NCBI GenBank assembly: GCA_021030915.1
Contig: JAGEMR010000013.1
Location: 62,001 to 126,000 of the forward strand
Origin: Astrothelium macrocarpum
Taxonomy: Eukaryota; Ascomycota; Dothideomycetes; Trypetheliales; Trypetheliaceae
Length of the DNA: 64,000 nucleotides
Direction: 5' to 3'
Shown: one piece after another, positions 1-10,580 of the stretch
Numbering within the stretch: position 1 is the stretch's first letter
Layout: the number at the start of each line of letters is the position of its first letter
Made by a program: the position numbers and the translations under genes
Notes under the pieces: generated by a model
What the model was told of the DNA's origin: nothing
Seen by the model: the letters and a program-made list of their open reading frames with translations, nothing else
The model's database searches: none

Positions 1-1
1 G

Positions 2-1324
2 ACTTTGTAGGACACCCTGGAGCGCAATGCCGGTTTTGACGATACTCGAGAGTTTAGGCGTGGACACCTTTTCCCTGGCATGATAGCCTGGTTTCAGTGG
101 AGGTGGTTGGGAGCTTGGTGTATCGCTCTTTGTCGGAGTTACACCAGAGGTAGAAAATGGTGCTCGAACAGGTAATAAGGGCGACAAAGGCATTACTGCT
201 GGACGAATTGTTTGTGATGTGTTTGAGTGACCTTTGACGTTCCTGCCTGATTCTGGTTCCTTTTTAATAGCCTTTTCCATCACCGGAGTAGACTGCAAGG
301 ACGAGAAATCCGGGACATTTTCCAAAACTTCGGCAGGCAAGAGACCGTTGTTGTTTAGTTCTAGTGATTCGCCCTCGAGCTCAGGTTCATTGAGGTTCTT
401 AAGGGGATGTTTCAAAGATTGCTCGCGATCAAGCTCGAAACTCTCTCTTGAATTGTTTGGAGATTCGTGCAGAGATGGTACAGAAACAAAGCTAAATCCC
501 TCACTCTGAAATAAAGTCTCATCGCCTGGAATGTTTCCAGTAGCATCTGCTGCACTGTCATCTTCGTCCTCCAGGATGCTTGCTGAATGCTCTGATTCAT
601 AAATTTTGTCTTCAGCCGGATCTTTTGGGCGTGTCTGACAAGCACTGGTCGTGGATCTGGTAGTACAACCAGTCAAACACTTATTTGGGGATTGTGAGTC
701 CGCATGTAGCGTGGTTGGATCCTGATTTTGTTGCCTTGGAGCTTGTTGAGCTTTGCCTAGATTCTGTGCGTCTGGTTGGAGCATTTGCACATTTCCCAAT
801 ATTTCGGAGTCATTTTCATCTAGCATAGACGACAAAGTGTTCTTCTTCTTGGGTTGCGATTTTTGGGACCGGGTCTTGCCCCTGTCTAGATTTCCACGTT
901 CTTGTCCTGTAGACCGTCTTTGACGATTTGGCGTACCACTTCTTTTTTTCCCTTTCGCTGCTGGACTACCTGTCATAGGAGGTCTCCCCCTTTTCGGTTT
1001 GCTGGGAGAGGATCCATCGACATCGTTCAAAGGGATCTTTTTGGACCTTGATCTTGCACGCGTAGACGGCAAAGGACTCACGTTCTCGCCGTCCGAATCA
1101 CAGGAGTGTGGTTCTGCTTCTACAGTCACTTTAATTTTCCATGGACTTGATCCGTGACTTGCCGGCGTGTCGAAGGCAATTGACTTGGAAGGACTTGGAC
1201 ATTGGCGATTCGCTGATCTGTGGTGAAGTGGGGTATTGTTTGTTGACGGACGTCGCCGAACTGGGGACGGAGTTGGCGAGAGTGCAATCGGGTCGGGGGA
1301 CGACAAGAGACTACTAGAAGCCAT
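2..1324 (-). CDS. AT-hook nuclear protein, C-terminus beyond window
   Basis: An open frame of 441 codons runs from the ATG at 1324-1322 to the left edge without a stop, so the protein is truncated by the window. It is rich in Ser, Pro, Lys and Arg and looks mostly disordered. Around residues 80-90 it carries the core KPKRGRPP, a textbook AT-hook that binds the minor groove of AT-rich DNA, followed by basic stretches that could serve as nuclear localisation signals. An acidic segment lies near residues 245-260. No enzymatic domain is visible. A chromatin-associated role is inferred from the AT-hook alone; orthology is unknown. It is transcribed divergently from the resolvase gene, sharing about 330 bp. 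Introns inside the visible part are not needed to keep the frame open. Confidence 0.7.
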   Translation of the reverse strand, partial: MASSSLLSSPDPIALSPTPSPVRRRPSTNNTPLHHRSANRQCPSPSKSIAFDTPASHGSSPWKIKVTVEAEPHSCDSDGENVSPLPSTRARSRSKKIPLNDVDGSSPSKPKRGRPPMTGSPAAKGKKRSGTPNRQRRSTGQERGNLDRGKTRSQKSQPKKKNTLSSMLDENDSEILGNVQMLQPDAQNLGKAQQAPRQQNQDPTTLHADSQSPNKCLTGCTTRSTTSACQTRPKDPAEDKIYESEHSASILEDEDDSAADATGNIPGDETLFQSEGFSFVSVPSLHESPNNSRESFELDREQSLKHPLKNLNEPELEGESLELNNNGLLPAEVLENVPDFSSLQSTPVMEKAIKKEPESGRNVKGHSNTSQTIRPAVMPLSPLLPVRAPFSTSGVTPTKSDTPSSQPPPLKPGYHAREKVSTPKLSSIVKTGIALQGVLQS

Positions 1325-1655
1325 TGCAAATGCTAGGAAGATTATCTCAAGAGAAAAATTAAGAAAAGAAACTCTTGGTCAAGGTGAATAGTTCGGAGGC
1401 GTGGGAGTATAAACAGTTGCCATATGTTGACAAGGGGCCATATTGAGGGGCACGCCGTTGCCTGGGAAACCGCTTCATCCCAAATAGGGTTATTAGTTGT
1501 TGCATCATCCACCCAAAGTAGCGAAGATGTATCGTCAAGCTCATTACTTTCCTTCTCATGCTTTACTTAAGCTGATCCCAGCCCTGGCTTATCGCAGCAT
1601 TGATATGAAGGGTGGACACGATGCTTGGAGCTAATTGATCGTTCATTGCGCCAAA
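1325..1655. other. Divergent intergenic region, AT-hook gene / resolvase
   Basis: This 331-bp region lies between two start codons. It should hold both promoters. I see no recognisable element beyond AT-rich stretches. Confidence 0.5.
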
Positions 1656-4399
1656 ATGGGCATACACGGGTAAGTAATGGACCTTCCCTCCTCTGGAGTT
1701 GAGGTGCTTACTTCTCCTAGTATTTACAAGGAGATCGGAAGTGGAGAGAGGATCGCTCTTTCCAAACTCGCTGTTCAGAAATTTGAGCAATCAGGTCGTC
1801 CTTTACGGCTTGCGATTGATACTTCAATCTGGCTCTTCCAGGTGCAATCCAGTAAAGGCAAGCATTGACTCGTTCTCAATAGCAGCGGGTTATTGACAAT
1901 TTTTGTACTACAGGTGGCACAAATCCAGCGCTACGCACTTTCTTCTATCGCCTTCTCCGCCTCCTTTTGTTGTCCATTCATCCGCTCTTTGTTTTCGATG
2001 GACCGAACAAACCGCCTTTCAAGCGCAACAAGCGAACTGGGCAAAATATCGCTTCTGTGCCAGACTTCTTGGCGAAGCAGCTGCTTCAGCAATTTGGCTT
2101 CCCGTATCATCGTGCTCCTGGTGAGGCCGAGGCGGAATGTGCCCTTCTACAACAAAAAGGTGTCGTCGATGCAGTACTCAGCGAAGATATTGATACTCTG
2201 ATGTTTGGCAGCGGAATCACAATCCGAAACTGGTCATCTGAACAAAAATCCCATGGGACGCCAACACATGTCAATCTGTATGAAGCGCAAAAGATCAAGG
2301 CAGGTCCCTCTGAGATGGACCCTGAAGGCATGATTTTGGTTGGTCTCATGAGCGGTGGTGACTATACGCCCCAAGGCATTCCTGGCTGTGGTCCCAAAAT
2401 CGCATGCGAAGCAGCACGAGCTGGTTTTGGTGCTGAACTGTGTAGCATAGCTCGACAAGACAAAGCAGGGATTAGAGCCTGGCGTGATAAACTCGCGCAT
2501 GAACTCAAGACAAATGAGAATAAACATTTTCGCCAGAAACATAAAGCTCTGCAAATCCCAGAAAACTTTCCTTCTTTGGAAGTGCTTGGTTATTACACTC
2601 ATCCGGCCATTTCCGATGACAATGCAGTGCAGAGATTGAAAGATTCCATCAAATGGGACTTGGACATAGATTTACCTGCGCTCAGAGTTTTTACTGCGGA
2701 CGCTTTCGACTGGACTAAAATTCAAGGCGCAAAGCATTTCATCAGGAACCTAGCACCAGCAGTCTTGATAAAGCAATTGCGGCTGGCAGCCCCGGATTTA
2801 CGGGCGGAACCTAAAAGTATCGAGGTTACACAGGAACGAGAGTCAAAACTCGTTCGTCAAATATATGGCATGCGAAATCATGCGGCTACTGACAATTGCG
2901 TTGAGCTGCGCCTTGGGTATTTTCCGATTGAGCTGGTGCCAATTGATCTCGATGCCGAGGAGCCTGATGATGAATGTAGGCCTTTGGAAGCAGAGACGGA
3001 TGAAGATGGTCAAGTGATGGAGTATGACATTGAACGTCCAGAAACTGCGAACAAGAAGCGTACGCCCACCAACTATGACCCTTCGAAAATTGACAGGGCT
3101 TGGGTACTGGATACCTTTGTGAAAACTGGCGTGCCTCTGATGGCCGAAGACTGGGAGGAAAGTATGAGAGCCAAAGAGCGATCAAAACAAGCAAAGGCAG
3201 CAAAAAGTTCGGGAAATGCGTCTTCGCATTTGATGAGTTCTCCGAAATCAAAGAAGTCGGGTGGCATGCCACAAGGAGCCTTGCATCGATATACGAAGGT
3301 GGTCAAACCCGATGATAAGCGAATGAGACCTTTTGCGAGGTCGCAATCTTTACAAATTGAAGAAATCGATCTTGCCGAGTCACCCCAAACGATTGCCCCG
3401 TCTTTAGAGCCTGCGCGTCTGCTTAGCGCAGCACCAATTCATACACAGCCTTCCGAATTTACTACAGAAACGATAGATCTCTGTTCATCTCCAGCGCTAG
3501 GATCTTTTCAGCAATTCAAATCCCCACACGCACTAAATCAGCCATCCTTTGACGGTATTCGATCATCTTTTGATCTTGCGGCAAACGACGCCCCGAGAAG
3601 AAGACGATCGCCTTTTCGTCGATCAATCTCTACTCCAGAATCAAGATTGGCAGAAAACGCCGATACTTTTGTTCCACAGACTCAGGTCATTTCCGCACCA
3701 TCGATGGCGTCAGAGACCGCAGAAAATGATTGTCTAATGGACATTATATATATACCGTCGTCTCCGCCTCAACACGGGTCAGAGCCTTCAGACACGATGC
3801 TCAGACCACAGGTGGATGCACATGTCGATGGATGTCCTGATCCACTTTCAACTACATCCTATCCACGTACACCTCCTCGTGGTGCTACGAGTAAAGACAA
3901 AGGTATCAATAACGCAGTGCTCCTTTCTTCTCCCTCCAGGGCATCTCCCGGAAAGCAGAAGAATATCACGAACTTCTTTCAATCGGCTCAATCGGGCCAC
4001 GACTCCAATGAAGCCAAAAGGACTGGGGCCTGTGAGTTTCGCATCCCACGTACATCCAGTCATAGTGGATGTGGTTCCAATTCCTCGAGCCAGCGTGCCG
4101 CCCTTGAAGAGACCTCTGGAAACTCTCAATCCAGACGAGACCATCATCTAAAAAAGCTAGATCGATCGAGTTCATTAGACGGGCCGGCCCAGCGACCGAA
4201 GAGTAAACGTACTCTGGAGCTTCGTGAATCTTTAGATGGCACGTGGAAGATATCGAAGACAGATCGCGTTGAGCCGCAGGATAGACAATATAAGAAAAGA
4301 AGCAATATCGATATTGCTTCAAAAGGGATACTGGGAGACTTTGGGAAACGAAGTTGGAGATTGAGCGAGGTCGAGCTGCTGGATCTGACTGGAGACTGA
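1656..4399 (+). CDS. YEN1: Holliday junction resolvase Yen1/GEN1-like (XPG/Rad2 family)
   Basis: Proposed exons: 1656-1669, 1721-1857, 1914-4399 (878 residues). The 14-nt first exon gives MGIHG, the usual Rad2-family N-terminus that must begin with Met-Gly. XPG-N features follow (AIDTSIW, FVFDGPNKPPFKR), then XPG-I (EAEAECALL, SEDIDTLMFG) and the helix-hairpin-helix GGDYTPQGIPGCG. These supply the acidic metal-binding residues of structure-selective 5' nucleases. The length, the region after the nuclease core and the long disordered tail fit Yen1/GEN1 rather than FEN1, EXO1 or XPG. The second intron fits the family best as a GC-AG intron; a GT donor 6 nt upstream would remove two residues. 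The tail has many S/T-P sites, a PIP-box-like motif and SUMO-interaction-like motifs, consistent with cell-cycle and SUMO control known for yeast Yen1. It is convergent with SPB4. Confidence 0.9.
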
Positions 4400-4536
4400 A
4401 TTCCAAGGCACGGAAAGGCATGATGACTTGGTGTGCAAGGCAAAACATGATTCGGTTTCGCTTTGTAATGATTCTGATGATGCATGATACCCCTATAGTT
4501 TTATAATTCCGGAAACTTTCAACCGATGCAATTCGA

Positions 4537-6528
4537 TTAATCATCGAATCCTGCGAACTCAGTCTCGTCTGTCGCTGTCTCTCGCACTTTCGCAATCATG
4601 CGCTCTAGTTCCTCCTCCCTCTGTCTCTCAGCAGGAGTCATCTTCTCCTGTCGTGCTTTTTCCCGAGCCACATTTTTCTTTTGTCTTCGCTCCTCCTTGG
4701 CCCGTTGGTGAGCCTTTTTATGACTCCAAGACCCTTGCCCATCGCGAGCAGCCGCACTAGACATCTTCCGGCTCTCCAAAGACTGACCTAGCTCATCCCG
4801 TCTCTTCGCTAGCTCTTCTTTTCTATGCTTTTCTCTCGTCTTATCGTTGTAAGCGTATGTGTCAAAGTCGATACGCATTCCTAGGCTTCTGTCTCCTTCC
4901 CATCCTTTCAATTCAGGCATTCTCGGTAGTCGAAGGAGCCCCCAAGACCGACCAAGCTTCTCCCAGTTCAGATCTGCGATGGAAAAGATGCTGCTTGCTG
5001 AATGCTTCCGATAAGCCTGGACCCAGCTAACGAATGCTCTTTGACCTTTGTCATAAAGAGCGCGATCTTTCAAAACAAGTTTCCTGAACTGGTTGATAGT
5101 TTCGTCGGCAGTGGACGTTGCTATGTCAATATTGGGTTCAGCTAATTTTGAAATAGGAGTCTTTCGAACTTCAAGAAAAGGGACATATTCTTCTTCCCTC
5201 CCAGGACTAATAAGAGTCACAGCAAGTCCCTTTCTACCTGCACGGCCGGCACGTCCACAACGATGTATGAATACTTTAGGGTCACTAGGCGGATCAACCT
5301 GAACGACCAGGTCAACAGCAGGAATATCCAGACCTCGAGCCGCCACATCTGTGGTCAAAAGTACCGTAGGGCTCATAGAGTTAATGAAAAGTAAGAAGTT
5401 CTTTTGCCGGACGGATGAGGGATGTTTTCCATGTAAAGGCACAAGAGTGTATCCAGGCATGATGAAAGGTAATAAGTGTTGAAAGTAATCGACAGCTGCG
5501 CAAGTGGACAAATAGACTATAGTTTTAATCGGAGGAGGCTGAAGACTTTTCAGAAGCAAGCTCATGGCTGGAAATTTCTGCTCTGGATCCACAGTCAAGT
5601 ACGACATCTGCAGGCTTGCAGGTGTCGTTTTGTCATGAGCACCAGATGCAGACTTGACCTTGACAGCGATTCGCACTGGATTGCGAAGCCCAACTCGGAT
5701 GAGCTGATCAACAGCTTCACTGACGCTGGCACTGAAAAGGCCATTTCGTCTTTGCTTCGGTAGGCGCTGAAGAATCTTCTGAATGTCATCTTTGAAACCA
5801 AGATCCAGTAGTCTGTCGGCTTCGTCCATGACAAGCATCTCAAAGGAAGATTGCGTACAGTGGACATGTTTTGAGGAGAGTATATCCAGTAATCGACCAG
5901 GTGTTGCGATGAGCAGATTGGGTGAATTGCGGAGGAAATTGCTCAAGTCTTGGGCTGGGGTAGTATTTCCACCAAGCAAAAGCTGCGGGATGACTTTGAG
6001 TTCGTTTGAATAGACAGGCCTCTCATTTGATCCATCATATTGGCTCTTCTCCGTTTCTTGATCTGGGGGCTGAAGCAGTGATGCCGAAGGGCTATGAAAT
6101 GCCAGGAGAGAGAGTAAGACTTTGCATATTTGGGATGCTAATTCTCTAAAGAAGATCAACAAGAACGATGAGGCCCCAAAGGCGCTTTGACAAACCTAGT
6201 AGGTGAGATTATGATGGCACCAATATGATGTTTCTTAATCGGCTCTTCTAATCTTAGCAACTTCTCGATGACAGGAATGAGGAAAGCAAGTGTTTTTCCG
6301 CTCCCTGTCACCGCCTTGAACATGATAGCAGTCAGTGAAGCCATTTTTCGAGAAATCGGAACATCTCACTTCCACAACAACATCTTTATTGCCCATAAAA
6401 AGTGGAATAGTACTGGCTTGAACTGGAGTCGTGCGCAAGAAACCCATGCTGGATATCGCATCTAGAATCCATTCTGATAACGTAGGCGTAAGCGCCTCAA
6501 ATGCACGAGAAGATTGTTCCGAGACCAT
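4537..6528 (-). CDS. SPB4: ATP-dependent rRNA helicase SPB4 (DEAD-box)
   Basis: Exons on the minus strand are 6528-6370, 6314-6196 and 6145-4537, giving 628 residues; introns are 55 and 50 bp and all phases close. The Q motif is near residues 28-40 (TTPVQASTIP), Walker A is AVTGSGKT at 54-61, motif Ia SPTRELA spans the second intron, DEAD is at about 200-203, and the motif VI region reads HRCGRAGRAG. The C-terminal third has the Spb4-type extension (fungal DUF4217-like) and a Lys/Arg/Glu-rich tail. SPB4 acts in the nucleolus on 27S pre-rRNA for 60S subunit assembly. Overall order and length match fungal SPB4 rather than the related Dbp10 or Drs1. It shares a 444-bp divergent promoter interval with the diacylglycerol kinase gene. 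Confidence 0.95.
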
Positions 6529-6972
6529 CGTGCTTCCGCACAACTTTTATTAATGTGTATTGGAATTCCGTTCGCAATTAGTGTAAAATTTTCGATAGCC
6601 ACTCTGTGGCGCATGAATGTGGCGAAGGGTGACAGGGCGGGGACGGAGAACAGGTTTAGTTGTCAACCCGTCGTCCTACGGACTTTCACATGGCGCGCAA
6701 CGCTATTGCTGAAGCATCCTATGAATGGCTTATCATCTGTCGTCATGATGCATCACGCTCTATCTCTCCTCTCTGTCCTTACTAGACTGATAGGCGTTTC
6801 GTAAATAGTGCATTTCTTTGCGCACGCGACTCGCCCTTGCGGACAAAAATTTCTTATACCATCCGCGTGAATCGCCCGAGGAACTGGCATACTGTCCGAC
6901 TAACCACTGCCATCCTATTTACAACCGGAGGCTAGTTTGGAGCCGTGGTTTTCTTTCCACGGTCCCACCGCC
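6529..6972. other. Divergent intergenic region, SPB4 / DGK1
   Basis: This region is 444 bp between start codons. Only short frames occur, none family-like. A presumed bidirectional promoter; no clear element seen. Confidence 0.5.
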
Positions 6973-8192
6973 ATGCCAAGCTCGCAAGTCCCAGATACAC
7001 CAACTGTCCAACCTCCTACGCCTTCCGACCCTGGCGGGAGGGATGGATATTTCAGCAAATCTACGCGCCTGAGTTCACCGCCAGCTATCAGTGAAGATGG
7101 CGAAGATCCTAGATTTGATCCAGACCAGAGAGCGCGGTCGCGGAGTCGGAGTCCAGTGCTTGATGGAAAGAGGCGGCGCATGAGTGGACTCACACCAGTG
7201 AATCCAAAGATTGGTGTTACTTCTACATCTGCTGGGAAAGCGTCTCGGAAAAAGCCAGAACCTATTGCTATGAACGGAGCAGCCAACGGAACAGCCAACG
7301 GACATTTGTCTCCACAATCTGCTAATAAGAACTTTTGGCGAGAACTCAGTCGGAGTCCGAGCCCACTTGGTTTGATTCCCATACATAGGGAATGGCGAAT
7401 CTTTGTACGCTCGTATTCCCAGAAAATATTTCTATCTACTTTGTGCTGACGCGCTCCCAGATACACAAACACGAAGTTCCCCGAAAGATCCTTCATGTCT
7501 CCATCGGATTCCTAACTCTTCGCCTTTACATCCTTGAAATCCAACCTGTACAAATCGACAGAATCCTTCTCGCTATGCTAATACCTATCACTGCTGTCGA
7601 TGTCGTCCGTCATCATTTCCCTAGTTTCAACCGCATATACATTCGTGTTCTGGGTGCGCTCATGCGCGAATCAGAAGTGGACGGGTGGAATGGCGTCATC
7701 TGGTACCTTCTTGGCGCCTTCTCAGTCTTGCGCTTCTGCCCAAAGGATATTGGAGTAATGAGTATACTGCTGCTAAGTTGGTGCGATACTGCTGCCAGCA
7801 CGTTCGGGAGGCTTTGGGGCCGATATACTCCCCGGATAAGAAGAGGCAAGAGTCTGGCTGGAAGTATAGCTGCCATGGTCACAGGTGTTGCGACAGCAGC
7901 ATTATTTTGGGGTGTTTTGGCTCCCATGGTGGACCAACAAGCCAACGAAGGGTCAAATTCATTCGCATTTCAAGGAAGGCTATCGCTACCTTGGAACGTC
8001 AAATCACTTCTTGGATATACAGCAGACCAGGGTACTATCGTTGGAAAAGCAGCTCTTGGATTGATGAGTGTTGTCGCTGGCTTTATCGCAAGCGCAAGTG
8101 AAGCTATTGATCTATTTGGTCTGGACGATAATGTAACCATTCCTATTCTTTGCGGAGCAGGTCTCTACGGTTTTTTGAAATTATTTGGGTAA
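6973..8192 (+). CDS. DGK1: CTP-dependent diacylglycerol kinase
   Basis: Exons 6973-7404 and 7461-8192 give 387 residues with one 56-bp phase-0 intron. The ATG at 6973 has a good context (CCGCCATG) and is the first in frame. The first 145 residues are disordered, Ser/Pro-rich and basic, as in fungal homologues. The remainder is hydrophobic with about seven membrane segments and family signatures: HKHEVPRKILHVSIG at the start of the domain, LSWCDTAASTFGR, and RGKSLAGSIA. This is the CTP-transferase fold shared with dolichol kinase and phosphatidate cytidylyltransferase. Yeast Dgk1 phosphorylates diacylglycerol to phosphatidate with CTP at the ER/nuclear membrane and opposes the Pah1 lipin phosphatase. 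The two-part layout favours DGK1 over SEC59. Confidence 0.88.
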
Positions 8193-8477
8193 AATGCAGT
8201 TGGCCTACCCCTATTTCCCCAGCGCAATTTTCCTTCATGATATGCTGAAAATGGGTGATGACAATGGTAATTTATAGAAAGGATTGACTTCGAGCACTGT
8301 ATATATACATTTTTATAAGGGACTTTATAGACTAGTAAAGAACGCCTCTCATCTTGACACGCGAATAGTCCTGAACCGAGATTATAGTGCGGCTGGAGAA
8401 AAAATAGGAGACGCGTAAAGTACCACCAACGCGTCTAACATTAGTCATCCTTGATTTTAATTGCCCCTGGCTTGGAA

Positions 8478-10049
8478 ATGATTAACCCTTCTACCTTTAT
8501 GTCACGTATAATGAGATTGAGCATCTTGTCTCGTAAGAATGGATATAATTGCACTGAATGCGCCCTATCGATACGGTCTTTTCGCAAGAAGAGTCTGGGC
8601 TACTTAAGTTTTCGGCAGTATTCTCAACCTTCAATTGCACCCAAAAAAGTCATCGATATCAAGCATATTCGCCAAAATCCTGGTCTTTACTCTCAGAACT
8701 GCGTTGATCGCAACTACGAACATCAAAGAGAATATCCTTGGCGGATCCTCCAATTATTTGAAGAATGGCAGGGCCTCCAGAAAGATACTCGAGACCTCAG
8801 ACAGCGCAACAATCAAGTCCAGAGAAAGCTAGCCCAAATAGCTTCAATCAATGAACGTAACCAAGATGGCCAGGCAGAACAATCCAAAAAGGCCGATTTC
8901 TACGAAGAAGCCAAAATTCTGAAAGAGCAAATTGGCCGAATAGAGTTGAAAGAGTCTCAGCTTCAGGATGAGATGGAATCGCTAGCTGTGGAATTGCCTA
9001 ATCTAAGTAGCAATTTTACGCCAACAGGAGACCAGCCGGAGCTCGTGGAATACATCAATAAGCCATTTGAGCCTTCAGCGAACCGAGTTTGGCGCTCGCA
9101 TGTTGATATTGGTGCAGAACTTGAATTACTGGATTTTGCCGGAGCAGCAAAGACCACAGGATGGGGTTGGTATTTTCTTGTGAACGAAGCTGCCTTGCTA
9201 GAACAAGCGCTTGTACAGTACGCCCTTGCAGTTGCTTTAGCAAGAGGATGGAAGCTCGTTTCACCACCTTCGATTACATATTCACATATTGCCGCAGCGT
9301 GCGGCTTTCAACCACGAGACCAAAACAATGAGCAGCAAATCTACGCTCTTGCCCAAGCTGAGAGGGACATTGGCAAGCCAGCACTGTGCCTAAGTGGAAC
9401 GGCGGAAATTCCGTTGGCTGGGATGAAGGCGGATCAAGTACTCAAAGAAGCGAACTTGCCCCTAAAAGTAGTTGGAGCGAGTAGGTGCTACCGCGCAGAA
9501 GCTGGTGCTCGGGGGGTGGATACAAAGGGGCTTTATCGCGTTCACGAATTCACGAAGGTTGAGATGTTTGTTTGGACATCTTCTGATGACATTGCGGCGG
9601 ACTCACTGCAGGAGTCGGGGGTTCTGCATTCAACCCAAGTATTCGAAGAGATGATTGATATCCAAAAGGAGATTTTGGAAGGGCTTGGACTTTACTGCCG
9701 CGTGCTGGAAATGCCATCGGCTGACTTGGGTGCCAGCGCAACGAGAAAGCGAGACATCGAAGCCTTTTTCCCATCGCGACAAGGGAAGAACGAAGGCTGG
9801 GGCGAAGTAACGTCAGCATCGATTTGCACAGATTACCAGAGTAGAAGGCTGGCAACAAGGCTGCAGCGGTCAAAGGGATCGACCAAGTTCGATTGGCCTC
9901 ACACAGTCAATGGCACGGCTATAGCGGTGCCAAGGGTGCTGGCAGCAGTGCTTGAAAACGGATGGGATGAGCAAAAGATGAGCGTGGCGGTGCCAAAGGC
10001 ACTGCAGCCATACATGGGAGGGATGGAAGCGATTCAGAAGCACAAGTAA
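8478..10049 (+). CDS. DIA4: Seryl-tRNA synthetase, mitochondrial
   Basis: This is an intronless frame. The first ATG is 8478, with alternatives at 8499 and 8511, giving at most 523 residues. The N-terminus is basic, with few acidic residues and many Ser/Arg (for example MSRIMRLSIL), as expected for a mitochondrial presequence. Residues about 65-190 form the long helical hairpin that binds the tRNA-Ser variable arm (many Gln/Lys/Glu heptads). Class II motif 2 is near residue 334 (SRCYRAEAGARG) and motif 3 near residue 475 (HTVNGTAIAVPRVLAAVLEN). The match to the organellar SerRS type rather than the cytosolic one is inferred from the presequence and length. Just upstream lies about 285 bp of sequence containing TATATATA-like stretches. 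Confidence 0.9.
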   Translation: MINPSTFMSRIMRLSILSRKNGYNCTECALSIRSFRKKSLGYLSFRQYSQPSIAPKKVIDIKHIRQNPGLYSQNCVDRNYEHQREYPWRILQLFEEWQGLQKDTRDLRQRNNQVQRKLAQIASINERNQDGQAEQSKKADFYEEAKILKEQIGRIELKESQLQDEMESLAVELPNLSSNFTPTGDQPELVEYINKPFEPSANRVWRSHVDIGAELELLDFAGAAKTTGWGWYFLVNEAALLEQALVQYALAVALARGWKLVSPPSITYSHIAAACGFQPRDQNNEQQIYALAQAERDIGKPALCLSGTAEIPLAGMKADQVLKEANLPLKVVGASRCYRAEAGARGVDTKGLYRVHEFTKVEMFVWTSSDDIAADSLQESGVLHSTQVFEEMIDIQKEILEGLGLYCRVLEMPSADLGASATRKRDIEAFFPSRQGKNEGWGEVTSASICTDYQSRRLATRLQRSKGSTKFDWPHTVNGTAIAVPRVLAAVLENGWDEQKMSVAVPKALQPYMGGMEAIQKHK

Positions 10050-10580
10050 CTAGAATCAACTGGAATCAACTCTCAAGAATGTTGGACATGTGTCCAGCAA
10101 CTGCTGGATAGGAATCTGTATATGATAAGAAAGGATGCATGTGCATCTATCAATCAGGTCTGATATTTGAAGGCCTGCAAGAGACGATAGGTGAACAGAT
10201 GAGCCAGAGGGAAGCCAGCGGCGAGTCTGCTGCAGGGACCCGGGTGTTGAATGATGTCGATTGGCTGGCAGCAGCAAGCAAGGACCGGGGCTAGGCATGA
10301 GTTGGAGGGGTGTCAACATGACTCGCCAAGGCGGACAACAAGAACTCGTCCGCTTTGCATCGGCAAGGCGACTAAATGGACTCGGAGCGCGTTTCTCGTC
10401 CATTTTGTCTTCTTCCACCTTGACATACTGAGGCTGTCATTGTGCTACCAGATGTTGCGCGTGGCTGAAGGCGTTTTTCCCCGCACTGGGACCTAATAGC
10501 TAGGGAATACGCGTGAAGCATCATTTGTCTTTTCGTCCTTTGGCGCTCCTTGCCTACCAGCCGGGGAATTACACATCCAA
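10050..10580. other. Intergenic region before the BTB gene
   Basis: This is 531 bp between the SerRS stop and the BTB start in tandem orientation. The short frames here lack family resemblance. I see nothing specific. Confidence 0.5.

Noticed and set aside
3966..4595. 209-codon minus-strand frame
   Set aside because: It is antisense to the resolvase tail and runs through the 3' end of SPB4; no protein-like features.
6915..7496. 193-codon minus-strand frame
   Set aside because: It is antisense to the disordered head of the diacylglycerol kinase; composition is only the mirror of that low-complexity coding.
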